Part shown: positions 8,857 to 21,426 of the stretch, piece by piece
Position numbering within the stretch: the first letter of the stretch is position 1
How the letters are laid out: the number at the start of each line of letters is the position of its first letter
NCBI GenBank assembly: GCA_907163375.1
Contig: CAJQUW010012890.1
Location: 372,001 to 436,000 of the forward strand
Source: Prostheceraeus crozeri
Taxonomy: Eukaryota; Platyhelminthes; Polycladida; Euryleptidae
Direction of reading: 5' to 3'
DNA length: 64,000 nt
Made by a program: the position numbers and the translations under genes
The notes under the pieces: model-generated
The model's input: the letters and a program-made list of their open reading frames with translations, nothing else
Database searches by the model: none
What the model was told of the DNA's origin: nothing

Positions 8857-10799
8857 ATAAGCCAACTCTCTGAAGTTATCATTTCTATGTAGAACACAGA
8901 TATCTGACGTGAACGAATGAGAGATTTTGTCATGTCTAACAGCGATAATCTCCAGGTATTCGGTGATAATGGGTAAGGAAAGAGTGAATGGCATAAGTAT
9001 ACATAGTTCTGAAGTGAATTCGCTACAGATGATTCTGTGCATCTGACTTGCATTATTGAGAAGTAACAAATAGCAACTATGTTGAATTAAGAGAAACTGA
9101 TTGATAACAGAAACAGTTGAAAACGGTTTTCTACCCGAGCTTACCTTCAAGGATTAGATAATGACCTCACCAAGGTTGATATATCTTACAGCATCGTCTG
9201 AGATAATCAACCTCTGTAACCAAGACGGCTCATGATATATCAAGTCCGTCAACACAGAAATATATCGATTTTCAGGGCGACCGATTGCAAAAACAGAATT
9301 GACTGATCATGACAGCAGTACAGAAAGAATAATAGCATTTGCAATTCCTCCGTGTCATGACAGTCTTGGAGAGGTAATGTCTGCTAAATTAGCAATTCGA
9401 TGGGTTACTATAATTACTTAAATGCTCAGCCTTTTCAAAAAGAGCATTTTCTTAAGCATGATCAGATCACAAACTGCCTGCCACTGAAAATGAAAAATAA
9501 CACAATCAAAGGCAATGATCATAAATAACTTTTAAAGATGTAAATAGGTCCACAATACTGTTCAGATTCAAGAATTGCAACATCAATTTAGAGAATCATA
9601 AAATTCTGCCGATGATAGTTGAATTAAAAAATAATTATAATTTTATATTTTATAATTTAATTATTGAATTATAGAAATATTTCTATGAAAATTAGGATAA
9701 TGGGAGAAAAAATATTGTCCTTTTTTCATATCATGGAATATTACCTTCACAGATTTAGAGGATAATAAATTCTTTATCTATGCTTTTATTATTCGTAAAA
9801 GTACACAGATAGCGATGAATACGGTACATGTACATTGCAACGATTTGCAAGGACTTTGAAATGTTGGGTGAACTTCGTTCGTCAACGCATACGGAATAGC
9901 GCCGATTACTAATTAGCGTTTCAGTCCTGAATACTGCCATCAAGACGTCCGATATAAATTCATAATTTTTGATATCACAATCATAGAGGCTGAATATCAA
10001 CGCTATCGCATCCTAGAGAGGGCATTAGATAACTATGATGGGTCAAGTTTGGACATTGACAGAGACTCAAGCTAAAACATTGTTGTATTTCTCTTGAGAT
10101 CACTTCTAATGTAAATGCAGTATAACTGAAATTCTCATGAACATTCGGTATCTATGATACAAACCGTCACGACTAACACTTAACATAGACATCTGAAATC
10201 AATGCTGTTGACATTACCAAAGATAGCTGACAATACAACCTGAATACTTCGAAATATCCATGAATCTTTGAGGAATACAAAGAGTATAAGAGAATGTGTA
10301 AATTCTCTAAATTCCTTACTTCTCTTCTCCTTAGATTAACGAAGAACTCCAGCACATTCTTCTTCGATTTATTTTTCGGATTCTAAGATGAAGATTTCAT
10401 CAGCATTTCAGCAATTGCGAGAGAAACGAATTAACAACTTTTATGGTTTTCCTGTTGAAAGTATTTATGGATAGCAATGAGTGCATCGCTGTGTAGATCA
10501 TCAGATAAGCCGATGAATTAATTAAATTTCAGTGCAAACTATTAATGGAATTCCAATAAATTCAGTTTGACATGAAATTTACTGTCAAACTCTGGAAAAC
10601 GGTTTTTATCATTGAAATGTTGAACTCCGAGTTTCATTCATCAATTCCTCGACACTTTTTATTACAAGTTGAAATCAAATCGGGACAGAAATTTGCATCA
10701 GCGGACAAAACAGAGACGAGATCTCGTTGTAGGGGGAGAGAAATGTGTTGACATTAACTTTCAGAATACAATCCTGCAACTTCTAATTAAGAAGAAATC
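8857..10799. other. Intron, mostly unassigned; AT-rich palindromic patch near 9630
   Basis: No exon or mobile element was recognised. At 9625-9690 there is a dense A/T stretch (ataattataattttatatt) that can fold on itself. Single copies of the word ATTTCTATG or its CATAGANAT variants occur at 8881, about 9679 and about 10183. Confidence 0.45.
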
Positions 10800-10990
10800 A
10801 CCAAACCCATCAGAATCATTTTCAGGTTTTCCAATATCCATGTTTTTCAACATTTCAGAAGCCAGCCCACCATCAAAATCACTTCCAGACTTTCCAATAT
10901 CTATGCTATTCAACATTTCAGAAGCCAGCCCACCATCAAAATAACTTTCAGGCTTTCCAATATCTATGTCGTTCAACATTTTACAGGTTT
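10800..10990. repeat. Three 63-bp tandem repeats, open in both directions
   Basis: The word TTTCCAATATCYATG recurs with the CC at 10831, 10894 and 10957, exactly 63 bp apart. The unit length is a multiple of three, so one frame stays open on each strand. On the minus strand it reads MLNxIDIGKP...SDFDGGLASE per unit (ORF 11009-10761). I treat it as an intronic minisatellite, not an exon, since no convincing splice sites bound it. Two of the three units contain ATATCTATG. Confidence 0.75.
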
Positions 10991-11584
10991 TATGGGTCAA
11001 AAACGGCACTTACCAGAGTAATATGGAACATGCATTTTCATAGCGCTAACGTCATAGCTATGATGGAAACTTTCAATTTATCAACGGCAATATTCATATT
11101 TATTTTATTTTGCTGATGATGCTACTTTTTTTCATGGTGATCGACTACTACACAGATGCAAGCATTGGTCAGGTAGACTGGGATGAATCCGAGGAGATAT
11201 GATTATACTGTGACTTAGATTTTGGGAACTTTTCTCCAACCCTTGACAACATTTTCAGCGCTCATGGCATAAAATTGATAGAGAAACACATGTTGAGCCA
11301 CACCTTGCCAGAAACATAGTAATTTTGGATTAGTTTCGTCAGTGGGAGTTTAGAGCCTGAATACGAAAATAGAAATAAGCTTAGCGATGCTCTGACCGCT
11401 GTATGATGCTAAAGGAGAAATGACACGGGAGTGAGAAACGCTTGCAACATCCATAGTCAAGCCTTGCGGTACGCTCAATGTCTAATGGATGCATTTCGAT
11501 CTAGTCTTAATTGCAATGACTTTGACCCATGCTAATATTTAAAGTCATCGTGAAATCGATAGAGAAACAGACAACGAGACTCAC

Positions 11585-11751
11585 CTTGCCAGTAGAAAGG
11601 TTGTTGCAGCCTGGTTGAATTCCTGCAGCCAATGCTGCATTGTATTGGACACGTCGTAACTCTTCGGCGTAAGAATGTCTTTGTTGGGCATCAGCATTGG
11701 CGAGAGCGGGTGGGGGAAAGGTAGTGAGACTGCCGCTGCGATAGCCGTTAG
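11585..11751 (-). CDS. Receptor gene, fourth recognised exon (tail, WIRS-like motif)
   Basis: A 167-bp exon. The acceptor is ttctctatctctcattctag-like (plus 11752 upward) and the donor AAG|GTGAGT (exon end 11585). It starts in phase 1, matching the end of exon 18917-18578, and ends in phase 0, matching the last exon. The peptide begins NGYRSGSLTTFPPPALAN and continues RHSYAEELRRVQYNAALAAG. The LTTFPP stretch fits the published WIRS pattern (hydrophobic-x-T/S-F-x-x) by which adhesion receptors recruit the WAVE complex. The match is short and could be chance. HSYAEEL and VQYNAA are possible phosphotyrosine sites. Confidence 0.82.
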
Positions 11752-11755
11752 CTAG

Positions 11756-12580
11756 AATGAGAGATAGAAAAGTGAGATGCATTCATTTAGAGAAGTCAGA
11801 AGTCTATTTCATCACAGGTAGGAGCCTTAAACCAGATGACTAACTCGAACTTTATCTGGTCTAGGAGATACGGATTCACCAACGATAGCATAACCATCCA
11901 GGTCAGAAACACGATTTGCTCATGACTTTATCCACTCTCACATCGAAGTCTGTGGAATTGTGGAATCGACGATCGCTCTCATTACGAACAAATGACTGAT
12001 TTCCATATTCAAGACCAACTTTATCTGGCTTACATTCCGTTTATCTCCGGATTTTGGCGATCATGAAAACAGCTTATGATCAACTCTGTAGAAATTGTCG
12101 CACTGCCACTGTGGCACCGGACATAGCGTAGGAACCTCAGGCGGCACCGACTGCGGAAATCAATGCGATCAATGAAAGGAACTTATTCATCGAATGATCC
12201 ATAATAATGTTACTTCTTATTGACTCCTTCTTTTCATTCTTAATAAATACTTGAATCACTAGGTGTCTTCTATCATTATCAAATACCAAGTCGGTGGTCG
12301 CTTGAGTCTATCAGCTGGCACTCCGATCACAAACCGAATTTTTTAGGATTCGGTTGTCTTTAGGAAGCTTGGTAGTTCGACACTCCACAGAGATCGATGG
12401 AATACATCGATGGAGATCGATAAGAAATTCATCCGGGCCAGGTCCGGCATTATATTTTGGAGTCAGTACAGGCCCGGGCCGAAAAAAGCGGCCCAGTTCA
12501 ACTCTGGACAGCGGCGATGACGTAGTTCCATGCTCCGATCAATGCCTCATAGAAATCAGTCATCTGTCATCTTATCAGCC
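11756..12580. other. Intron, unassigned
   Basis: No coding or repeat signal was recognised apart from a GC-rich patch near 12440-12500 (caggcccgggccg) and a single CATAGAAAT at about 12548, shortly before the 32-bp array starts. Confidence 0.45.
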
Positions 12581-13020
12581 GTTTATTCGCCATTCCATAG
12601 AGATCGGTGCAATTTTATTCGCCATTCCATAGAGATCGGTACAATTTTATTCGCCATTCCATAGAGATCGGTGCAATTTTATTCGCCATTCCATAGAGAT
12701 CGGTACAATTTTATTCGACAGTCCATAGAGATCGGTATAATTTCATTCGACAGTCCATAGAGATCGGTACAATTTTATTCGCCATTCCATAGAGATCGGT
12801 ACAATTTTATTCGCCATTCCATAGAGATCGGTGCAATTTTATTCGCCATTCCATAGAGATCGGTACAATTTTATTCGACATTCCATAGAGATCGGTACAA
12901 TTTTATTCGCCATTCCATAGAGATCGGTACAATTTTATTCGACAGTCCATAGAGATCGGTATAATTTCATTCGACAGTCCATAGAGATCTGTACAAGCTT
13001 ATTGGATATTCCATAGAGAT
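12581..13020. repeat. 32-bp minisatellite, about 13.5 copies
   Basis: The unit is CCATAGAGATCGGTGCAA followed by TTTTATTCGCCATT; variants have TACAA for TGCAA and CGACAGT for CGCCATT. Copies are highly similar and some higher-order order is visible, because the GACAGT variant recurs in blocks. The unit contains CATAGAGAT. It lies in the intron between exons 18917-18578 and 11751-11585. Confidence 0.93.
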
Positions 13021-13823
13021 CTCTGGAATGTGAGACAGCGGATGGATATTTGTCTTTGGTGAGACCGCACTTGACAGGGAATCATGACTCCTTTCTGTGA
13101 TGATAAAGACTCCTGGATTTGCACCAATGTTACTATAATTCATGCGGATGATGGACTGTCTGTGCACGCTAACATGACTGTGCTCACGACAGATGGCCGC
13201 ATTCGACAAAGATAACACGAAGACATTAATTATAACTGAACACGAGAGAGATGTCGGAGAAACAGATGCCAAATGCTTTGTACTTCATCTAAAGCTTACT
13301 GTACAATGTTCATATGAATAATTAACAGGAAAACTCAGACTTTGTTACACTGAAGGAGTTTCCTCGACTAACATGCACTGTCATATAGCGAGCTTCCTCT
13401 TGTTCATGGAGAAGTTAGTTCTTTTTTATTCCAGTTCATGACCGAGACATCGACCTGCTATTTTGACTGATCAATTCACCCTCACGCTATGGTTTGATAA
13501 ACATGAGTAGAAAACCTAAGGATAATAGTCTATCTCAATGTCTTGGCTTCCCGCTCTTAATCCAATGAACCAATCGCCCACAAGTTTAATCTGTTTCATG
13601 AAGTTTTGATTGAACTCGTGCTGCATCGGTGACATTCTAAGACAACTTTCACTTCCGTGATGCAAAGGACAAAAGGGGCTGTGATTAGCTGTTACTTCAC
13701 TGATCCACGATTCTATACTCAAACGAGGAAATTTCAAATAATCTACTTTCTATTTTCAAATAAAATATATAAAATTGATATATTCGTAAACTGGCATAAT
13801 GCAAAATGCCCCAAATAATTTCG
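13021..13823. other. Intron, nothing recognised
   Basis: Short open frames only. No splice-bounded coding segment and no repeat was seen. Confidence 0.4.
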
Positions 13824-15341
13824 TAAGAGGCCATCCATAAAGGACGTCTGCAACGTGAAGGGGGTTGACAAATGCTGACATTTGAGGACGTGTACGGGGG
13901 AGGAGTCAAGTAAGATGTGGACGCGTCCGCAAATTTAAGCGCTCACATTTTGGATGGCATAGTAAATGCTGCTGAGTCAGCTGCGATCCGCAGGCAAAAA
14001 ATACATTGTTGGAATAAATGCTTTGTGTCATGACGAACCTGTCAATTCATATGCACTCCTGCATTTTATCTATTTGTAGCTGTCCTCCAATATTTTCACT
14101 CAGACGATCAAATCAGTAGTTGCACATTATACAGGGTGTTCGCGATCTTCTGGAGGATTTTTGTCACAGTTTTGGTACATATACATCATCGTTCTGCTCA
14201 AGTATATTTATTAAAAATGTCAATTGCATATATAAAGCAATTAGATAAGTGGTAATTTTCACGCATAATGTTTTTCAGACAATAAGAACAGATAATAGAA
14301 TTTGAGAATTAAAGATGCCTGCCAATCTGTTTTTACAATTAGTTGTTTTTTATTTGCTGAATATTGCTATTACATGCCTATATTTGCCACTGTTACAATT
14401 ATTAAATTAAACTATAAAATTATATAGTTAATGTAATGAAATAATAGTAAAAAAATAAATATATTAAGTAATAAAATAATAATATAAAATATATACTTTA
14501 AAAATAAATTATATTTTATATAATATAAAATATTTTATAATAATATTGAATATATTAAATAAATTATACTATACCGGTAGTTATCAACATATAAAATTAT
14601 ATTATTAAATTATTGTCATGATAATAATGCAATTTATATTCGCTTATATGCTTTTATTGTACAAATATGGCAGTCTACAAATGAATGGGAAGTTCTGTGA
14701 AAATGAGGAAGTCCTGAGGGGGAAGATTAGTTCAACGTAGCAAAGTGCGTCAAGGTAGCAAAATAAAAAACAAGCTAACGACTAGTTAATTCTCTAAAAG
14801 GTGTAAAATATGATTTAAAGAAACAATTTTTATATCCTAGAATGTCTAAAAATTTAAAAATACTTCCTAGAAGGACGAACAACGATTCTCCTCTCCTCAT
14901 GTGGAATGAATTGGTGAGTAAGTCGTTCTGTTCAAAATTATGATTATCACTTATATATTGTTTTTTTTTATTTAACAGTTCTCTTTTTTTTTAATTTAAA
15001 TTAAACAGTTTTTTTTTATTTAATTCTATTTAACAGTGCCAATTCAGATGATAAGTGGCCAGGTCTGTTTCCAATCAAAATACCAGATATAGCTAACACA
15101 GTGGGATTACGCTATCTAAAATCTACCAGGTGTGTAAGAGAATTAATACTAGTGCCTTAAGCTAAAACGTGAAATAGAATTCTACAAAATATGCATACAA
15201 ATTATTTGACTATTTTTAATGAGGTCATCAACAGGAACTTGGTCAGGACGATCACGTTTCAACCGCTAAAGGACACATGTGGATAGGGAGGGGGATAAAA
15301 ATGCCAATATTTTGCGGACGTCCTTTATGGATGACCGCTTA
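13824..15341. mobile_element. Inverted-repeat DNA element, about 1.5 kb, non-coding
   Basis: Left end TAAGAGGCCATCCATAAAGG and right end (inverted) TAAGCGGTCATCCATAAAGG continue into GACGTCYGCAA. Similarity fades within about 50 bp. G/C-rich subterminal runs (gggggaggag; gagggggat) lie near both ends, and a strongly AT-rich core lies at 14380-14640. Similar words (AAATAATTTCG left, AAATAAATTTCG right) flank the ends, but a clean target duplication is not evident. No transposase frame was found; the superfamily is unknown. Confidence 0.65.
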
Positions 15342-16510
15342 TTGAAATAAATTTCGAGAGATCATTCCTTCAAGTCTCATCATAATGGATGCACTGAAAA
15401 GTAATAATGGGACAAAACTTTTCTTAAATTCTTTTTGAAATAAAATTGTACATTTATAACAATGTTGAATAAATCGAATTCACACAATGCTCATAAAAAT
15501 ATTAATTTCAATTTTCCCTTCTCCTGAATTTATATCTCGGCTAGCAAGGTTTGGATCTCAAAATTTGCGCGCTCTGGAATTTAATAGAACTAATTTCTTC
15601 TGTGATTTTACTGCAGGTGCTTAACTTTGCACTTATTCCGTTCCTGGAACTTCGCAGGTTTTATCTATGAAATGTTTTCAAATAATTTATGATGCTTGCA
15701 CATTTTTCGAAAATGATGGATTCTTGAATTTGATGACAAAATTTAGTTTCTGATTATTTTCCGTTCCATCCTGATAATGATTTTTCTCACTGAAGTTAAA
15801 CGAACGGTTAAATGTGTTTTGTGTCATACAGATGCCTCTTTTCATACATTTGTAAATAATCATTTGTCATAAACGAATGTTACGGGTCTATCTTTCATGA
15901 AAAATACCCTTTGAATATAGTATGATGCCTGATGAAGTTTCATAATGTCTCTTGTTTGTTTATGTTTTTCCTGTGTGGTAGTGTTTATCGACCACCTGTC
16001 TGCGGACACGCGGGACGGGTCAGTTTAATCCGCGATGTTGAATGTGAAATAAAGATCGCTTTTGGCATAAAACGCTTAATCAATGGCGGATCTGGTCTAA
16101 AGATTACTCTTATTATCTTTGATTTGGTTTATTAATGTGATGACGCTGTCGAAGACGTATTTCTTCAATATGATTCAGTCAGCGTCAGTTATCCATCACT
16201 AGGGTGATACACTGTGCTGATCGATTTTTCACGGTTGCCTATATATAGAATAATGCGTTATTCCAATTGGTTCGCTCAGTTGACGTGTTACTGCATTGAA
16301 TACTATTATTGTATAGGCTACATAAATAACTTTTTTTGCTTTTCCAGATGTTTAGCAATTACTAGTAACATCTGACTCATTCTTTCTACAGGACTTACGG
16401 GACATCATCTGTAGAAACTGAATTTGAGGCAAAAATACTAAATTGTATTGCAGCGCGATTAAATAGACGTCGCTACGCATGATAGATCCGTATTTGTTTA
16501 AATAAGTCTT
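15342..16510. other. Intron, unassigned
   Basis: AT-rich sequence without recognised features. The small ORF at 15932-16135 has no supporting splice or composition evidence. Confidence 0.4.
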
Positions 16511-16575
16511 ATTCCACTAGCTCAATTGGGGTGAGCGCCTAGTCCGCGATAAGCGAAGGTTCAGAAACACTGCTG
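16511..16575 (+). ncRNA. Degenerate tRNA-like SINE head
   Basis: A box-A-like word (TAGCTCAATTGGGGTGAGCG) at about 16518 is followed about 32 bp later by a decayed box B (AGGTTCAGAAAC). The spacing fits a tRNA-derived SINE head. The fold is not well kept, so this is a weak call. Confidence 0.35.
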
Positions 16576-16628
16576 TATCGAAGTAAATATTCATTGAATA
16601 ATAGATCAAATCCTAATATAATTCTCAA

Positions 16629-17026
16629 CATGTTTCAAGTTTGTCGAAAATCGGAACAAAAGTTATAAATTCTCTCGATAAATTTATTGGCCAAATAAGC
16701 GATAAGTTATGATACAAACTAACAGGGCCTTCGGCGTCCAGCGCCATCTCTCGGTTGATGTTAAATGCTAAACGGCAGCCTGTGTGAAGGTTTATAAAAA
16801 ATTGAGTGATACTAAAAAGTGCGTTCAATGTGAACACTACTTAATATCATTCAATTCTTTATAAACCTCCACACAGGCTGCCGTTTAGCACTTAACATTG
16901 ACCGAGAGAAGGTGCTGGACGCCGAAAGTCCTGTCAATTTGTATCATAACTTATCGTTTAGTTGGCCAATAAATTTATCGAGAGAATTTATAACTTTTGT
17001 TCCGATTTTCGATAAATTTGAAACAT
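16629..17026. repeat. Fold-back element, about 400 bp, with long imperfect arms
   Basis: Two arms of about 165-185 bp are inverted copies: TGTTTCAAGTTTGTCGAAAA at the left and the complementary TTTTCGATAAATTTGAAACA at the right. Both pass through GGCAGCCTGTGTG and GAGAGAATTTATAAC words. The spacer is about 45 bp (16797-16841). A 13-bp word, TAATTCTCAACAT, flanks it on both sides (about 16619 and 17061), and GATCAAATCCTA recurs further out (about 16603 and 17102). No coding capacity. It would fold into a long hairpin in the pre-mRNA of the receptor gene. Confidence 0.85.
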
Positions 17027-17109
17027 GACTAACTTCTCTCGCCGCTTGGTCAACTACGTTAATTAATTCTCAACATAGTAATAAATTATATTATTACAAT
17101 TGATCAAAT

Positions 17110-17924
17110 CCTAGATGTTTTGAATCCTAGTTTTCGGTTGCGGCGCTTCAAGTCTTTGTCAGTGTAATTATAAAGTAGATATTTGAATCTTGACAGGTGG
17201 GCACTAAATGTTGACATTATGTTCCAAATATGCTAGAATTGCAAGTCACAACATTTCTATGGTAATCTGTCCAATTCAATGCTAACTTTGCTTCTAGGTT
17301 TTGATTAAATCGTTTGTTTGTCTGCATCAGACTTCATGTAATTCTATTGATGTAAATGTAATTCGGAGCGCATGTGTCTTGACTGTGCAATATACACTGG
17401 TAAAGTACAAGCTGAAACATTGAGTAGCTTCTCCTGCCTAAAGGACAGCAATGGCTGACCGCACTGATATGTTTTAAGAAGTGCGCTCTTGCATGCACAT
17501 TGAGAGTTGGTTCGAGGTCAGTCGTGGAAAAATCTTCCAACATTTGTTCCTATTCAGACATCAGTCGATGTAAAAGTGACAAATTCTCATGAATCACTTC
17601 ATTCTCACAATTCTCTTCAGATTTACTCTCATAGCTAAGTCATAAATGTTCCAATTTTCAGGCATCCACGTTGACTTGACTTCCTGAATGAATGAATCAA
17701 AATGTTGTTTACTGTCGGAATCTCCTCTAGTTATGTAAATTATTCACTTTCACGCTGGTGAAGTGAATTCCTAACTCAGTGACATCATTTGTACTTCATT
17801 CCCACATAGAATGCCGCCGATGAGTTTATCACGGAGAGAGTTCACATGTTCCTACCCGCTATATTTACGTATATTCGTCTGATGAATGTATATAGAAATC
17901 TCACTCTACAACTTTACAAATAGA
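17110..17924. other. Intron, unassigned
   Basis: No feature recognised except one ATTTCTATG at about 17254. Confidence 0.4.
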
Positions 17925-18510
17925 TCTAATGCGGACTTCATTTTACATTTAGATATCTAGGCAGTCTGCCATCCTACAAATAGACAAGTTTGCAGACTTT
18001 GCAATCTTACAGAAAAATGTCTAAGCAATCTATCATCCTACAGAAAGATGTCTGAGCAATCTATCACCCTAGAAATAGATATCTATGCAGTCTATCATCC
18101 TACAAATAGATATCTAGGTGACCCATCACATACAGGTAGTTAGATAGATAGAAAGCATGACTCGACATGAAAGAGCGCTCCTAGGCCCTCACCCTACAGC
18201 TAGATAACCATGCGTCCTATCATCCTACAGATAGATAGGGCGCATTATATCATCCTGCAAATAGAAATCTACACAGTACTGGTATATCACCCTATAGATG
18301 CGTATCTAGGCGGTCAATTATCCTACAAATAGATGTCTGTGCAGTCTATAGATACGAAATATACAAGGTATATCTAGGTGGGCGATCACTCGCCGGCGGA
18401 TAGATATCTATGAAGTCTAGAACCATGCGGTTTATCATCCTACAGACAGATTTGTAGGCAGTCAAACACCCCACAAATAAGTATAAAGGCGGCCAATCAC
18501 TGCACAGATA
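17925..18510. repeat. Degenerate 31-bp minisatellite next to a splice donor
   Basis: Units of the form GCARTCTATCATCCTACA plus AATAGATATCTAG repeat with a 31-bp period, clearest at 18010-18125 and decaying towards both ends. The array stops about 65 bp from the donor of the exon 18917-18578, on its intronic side. At least two units contain ATATCTATG. Confidence 0.8.
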
Positions 18511-18577
18511 AATGAGAATATCCCACATGTATTCCCTCAGCGGTCCTTGAATAGCTGAAGAATGATGAATATCTTAC

Positions 18578-18917
18578 TGATTTGATCTGGGGAAGCAGCA
18601 CCGGGCACAGAGGGGTAGCCAGCCATCTGCAATTCCGTGCTATTGGCGTGTTGATTGAGTAGAACAATTGGTTGGAAAGTAGTTGGGACTCTTTCGTGCG
18701 AATTGGCGGACAGGGAGCTGGGCGATTGACGTGCCATTGGAGAAGGACGAGCCATCAGAGTTGGTTGATCCACAAGCATCGCACCGGGGGGCAAGGCTGC
18801 ACATGGATTCCTCATAAGTTGGGTCTCGCCAATAGGTGCAAGTCCCGGTTGGCAACGATAGGCTGCCGCATTGGCCGGATACAGGAGGTCGACGTAGGCG
18901 TTGTGAGGGACAAGCAT
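18578..18917 (-). CDS. Receptor gene, third recognised exon (long cytoplasmic tail segment)
   Basis: A 340-bp exon. Acceptor cttgtgttgtctcag precedes ATG CTT GTC (phase 0, matching the exon 34979-34813) and the donor is ATCA|GTAAGA, leaving phase 1. The first codon is ATG but this is an internal exon. The 113 residues include NAYVDLLYP (a YxxL sorting or SH2-type site), a Met/Pro/Ser-rich stretch (LMARPSPMARQSPSSLSA) and AGYPSVPGAASPDQI. No domain is recognised; composition is that of a disordered signalling tail. ORFs overlapping it in other frames on both strands are shadows. Confidence 0.82.
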
Positions 18918-20503
18918 CTGAGACAACACAAGTGACATGAAAGACAACAGAAAAGGCAACGACAATGCGATAATGGAGGCACAGCACACGGAAGCAAACC
19001 AGAGTGGATAATGTGCATTCGTGTGAGATACGCTACGCTCATTCACGAGAGATTGCAACAGTGTCAGTTTAATAAAGAGAAGTTTTCTACCATGGACGCC
19101 TGGACCGTGGATTCCTCAATCCCCGTAGACTTGTCAGAGATAGACGCGGAGGAAATACGAGATGAAGAAATAGCCATGACATGCCATTAACATAAAAATT
19201 AGATCATGTCTGCCAACTGCAACAACGCAAAGGTAGAATCTGATTCAATTCCATTGTTAATGATGTCATGAACAGTACATTCGAACTTTTGTGTGAATGA
19301 GCGAATGAACTCACATGTACTGAATGAGATGTCGATCAGTCTCAATGTAGTTTTTAATCTCTAGGCGACAACTCTGCCGTGTACATGTATGCAGGAGCAT
19401 GGAATGCTAAGATATCTATGCCCGGGCATGAATTTCATGGCTATCTATCCATGTTGAGGCTCAACCTCAATGTCTAAATCTTCAAGGAATCTGCATGAAC
19501 AGCATTATCCCTTCGATTCGGATACTAAGGTAGCAGAACGCCTCAGGCATTTAGTCTCTTGTCTTTCGCTCAAGATCAAATACAAACTTATGAAGAGCGT
19601 ATATTTCAGCGTCCAACCTTCTTTGAAATCTAAGATTTTCAACCGATAGTTCTGTTTCACATCTTGGGACATCAATTCATTGACAAAACTTGTAGACAAT
19701 CCGCTGAAGTGTTCCATAGTTGTAGAGCTGATCATAAAAAACGGACCACCTAAATTTCGCGGAAATTCAATCGATTCTCATGTTTTCCAATCATGTCGCA
19801 CAGCAGCGTGCCCTACATCATTCGCGAGCTTCCATTCTAAGTTTTAAAATATATAAATCGCTCAATTTACAGTTCGCAATTTTTCAATAAGAAAGCATGT
19901 GAGCATGATAATTAATCAAGTAAGGGGAGAACGAGGATTTCCTGAGCTCTCTTTTGATATGCTCGTGAAATCATCACAAAATCATGACTCTTTTGACTGA
20001 AAATATCAAATTCTAGCCTTTTCATCGAAAATGTTAATGTCTGGCATCTTCAGAATTCTTGCGATGTAAAGAATGCGAATATAATAAATCCCGTTGATTG
20101 AATGAGTTAGTCCCAATAATGAGAATCGTGGGGCAAGAGCACAGATCACACAAATAATACTCAAAATTAAAAACAAAACAAAGAAAAAGTCAAACACAGA
20201 AGTCAATGAAAAGGAAGTCTCTCGCTGGAAAAGTCGACAAGCATCGTCAGAGTGAAAAACCATCATTCACTACTCACTCATGTATACAAAGAAACTATTT
20301 CTTCGCATCATCGTACGACAAATAGGCAAGCGAAATTTGTTACTGACACACATAACCTGAGGACTATACCGATGAAGAGGATGTTCCTCATCATCCACAA
20401 TTTTTCTGAAAAGTTTATAACTTAAAATCAGTCGTCGGTAATTCAGTGGGACAAACCTAGGACAATCACATTTCGTTTTACATATAATGCGGCGACATCT
20501 GTT
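18918..20503. other. Intron, unassigned
   Basis: No exon, RNA or repeat recognised. A single ATATCTATG occurs near 19412. Confidence 0.4.
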
Positions 20504-21224
20504 TTAGAAACGTTCCAACAAGTTGGAAGAAGCGATCTGTAAACAGACAAAAAGAGGCGAACAAACCTCTAAAATGCTTCTAATAAACGAAAAATATATA
20601 TCAACATGAAACTCGTTAGAAACAACGTTCTTCAGTTGCCACAAAACGTGAATCTTTCTGGACTCTTTCTTCAAAATTTCAGAGACATGACAATTCCAAG
20701 ATAGTCTAGGATCAAAGATAACACCAAGTAATTTCAAAAATTTAACATAAGGAATATCATTTATCAGAAATGAGCTTATGTCAAAATTACTAATGTTGGT
20801 AAAAAACGTTTGATTACATTTTTCCGTGTGTACAATCATGCCATTTTCATCCGTCCATACTTTCACATGCTCATACAGGGTGGTCATTAAGTCACAAGTC
20901 GCTTATCAAAAAGAGACAGGACAACATATTTAGTTTTTGACAACAAATTAGTTTTTTCGGCATATTTAGTTAAAAAATACCTTCCTGATGGCAAAAAGTA
21001 AATCACTCATGAATAGACAAAAAAAGAATAGGCCCCAACGATGAGCCCTGAGGAACACCGCTCGTAACTGGTAAGAAGGAGCTGTATAATGTCTTCCATC
21101 TTACTCTTTGCTGTCTACTACACAGGAAATTAGTCACAAAGGAAAGCAAAAAGTTGTCAACATTCCTGTCACACATTTTTTTAATTAACAGTTGATGAGG
21201 AACACGGTCAAAACCTTTGTTCAA
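20504..21224 (-). pseudogene. LINE reverse-transcriptase remnant
   Basis: Read on the minus strand, 21224-21003 gives the motif A region (NKGFDRVPHQLL, preceded by AVFLKL from bases up to about 21240) and motif B (SGVPQGSSLGPILF). After a decayed stretch with stops, where motif C should be, 20887-20504 gives the thumb region (VKFLKLLGVIFDPRLSWNCH, then FSFIRSILEVCSPLFV). Order and spacing fit a non-LTR element of the CR1/Jockey kind. Multiple stops make it a dead fragment. It sits inside the 15.9-kb intron. Confidence 0.85.
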
Positions 21225-21275
21225 TTTCAGGAAAACAGCTCGAAAAGACGGATCGACTAGCGATTCAATAGGTTA

Positions 21276-21426
21276 ATGATAAAAGTAGAAACACGTCTTT
21301 CCCAAATCTTTCTTCTGTTTTTCTTCAACCGGTTTCAATTGACGGTCAGATAACTGCCGTCAATTGAAACCGGTTGAAGAAAAATAGAAGAAAGATTTGG
21401 GAAAGACGTGTTTCTACTTTTATCAT
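21276..21426. repeat. 151-bp near-perfect palindrome
   Basis: From ATGATAAAAGTAGAAACACG to its complement CGTGTTTCTACTTTTATCAT the two arms (about 70 bp each) match almost base for base. A spacer of about 10 bp (tcagataact) sits between GACGG and CCGTC. It separates two different reverse-transcriptase motif-A fragments of the LINE remnant. The high arm identity implies either recent origin or continuing conversion. Confidence 0.92.
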
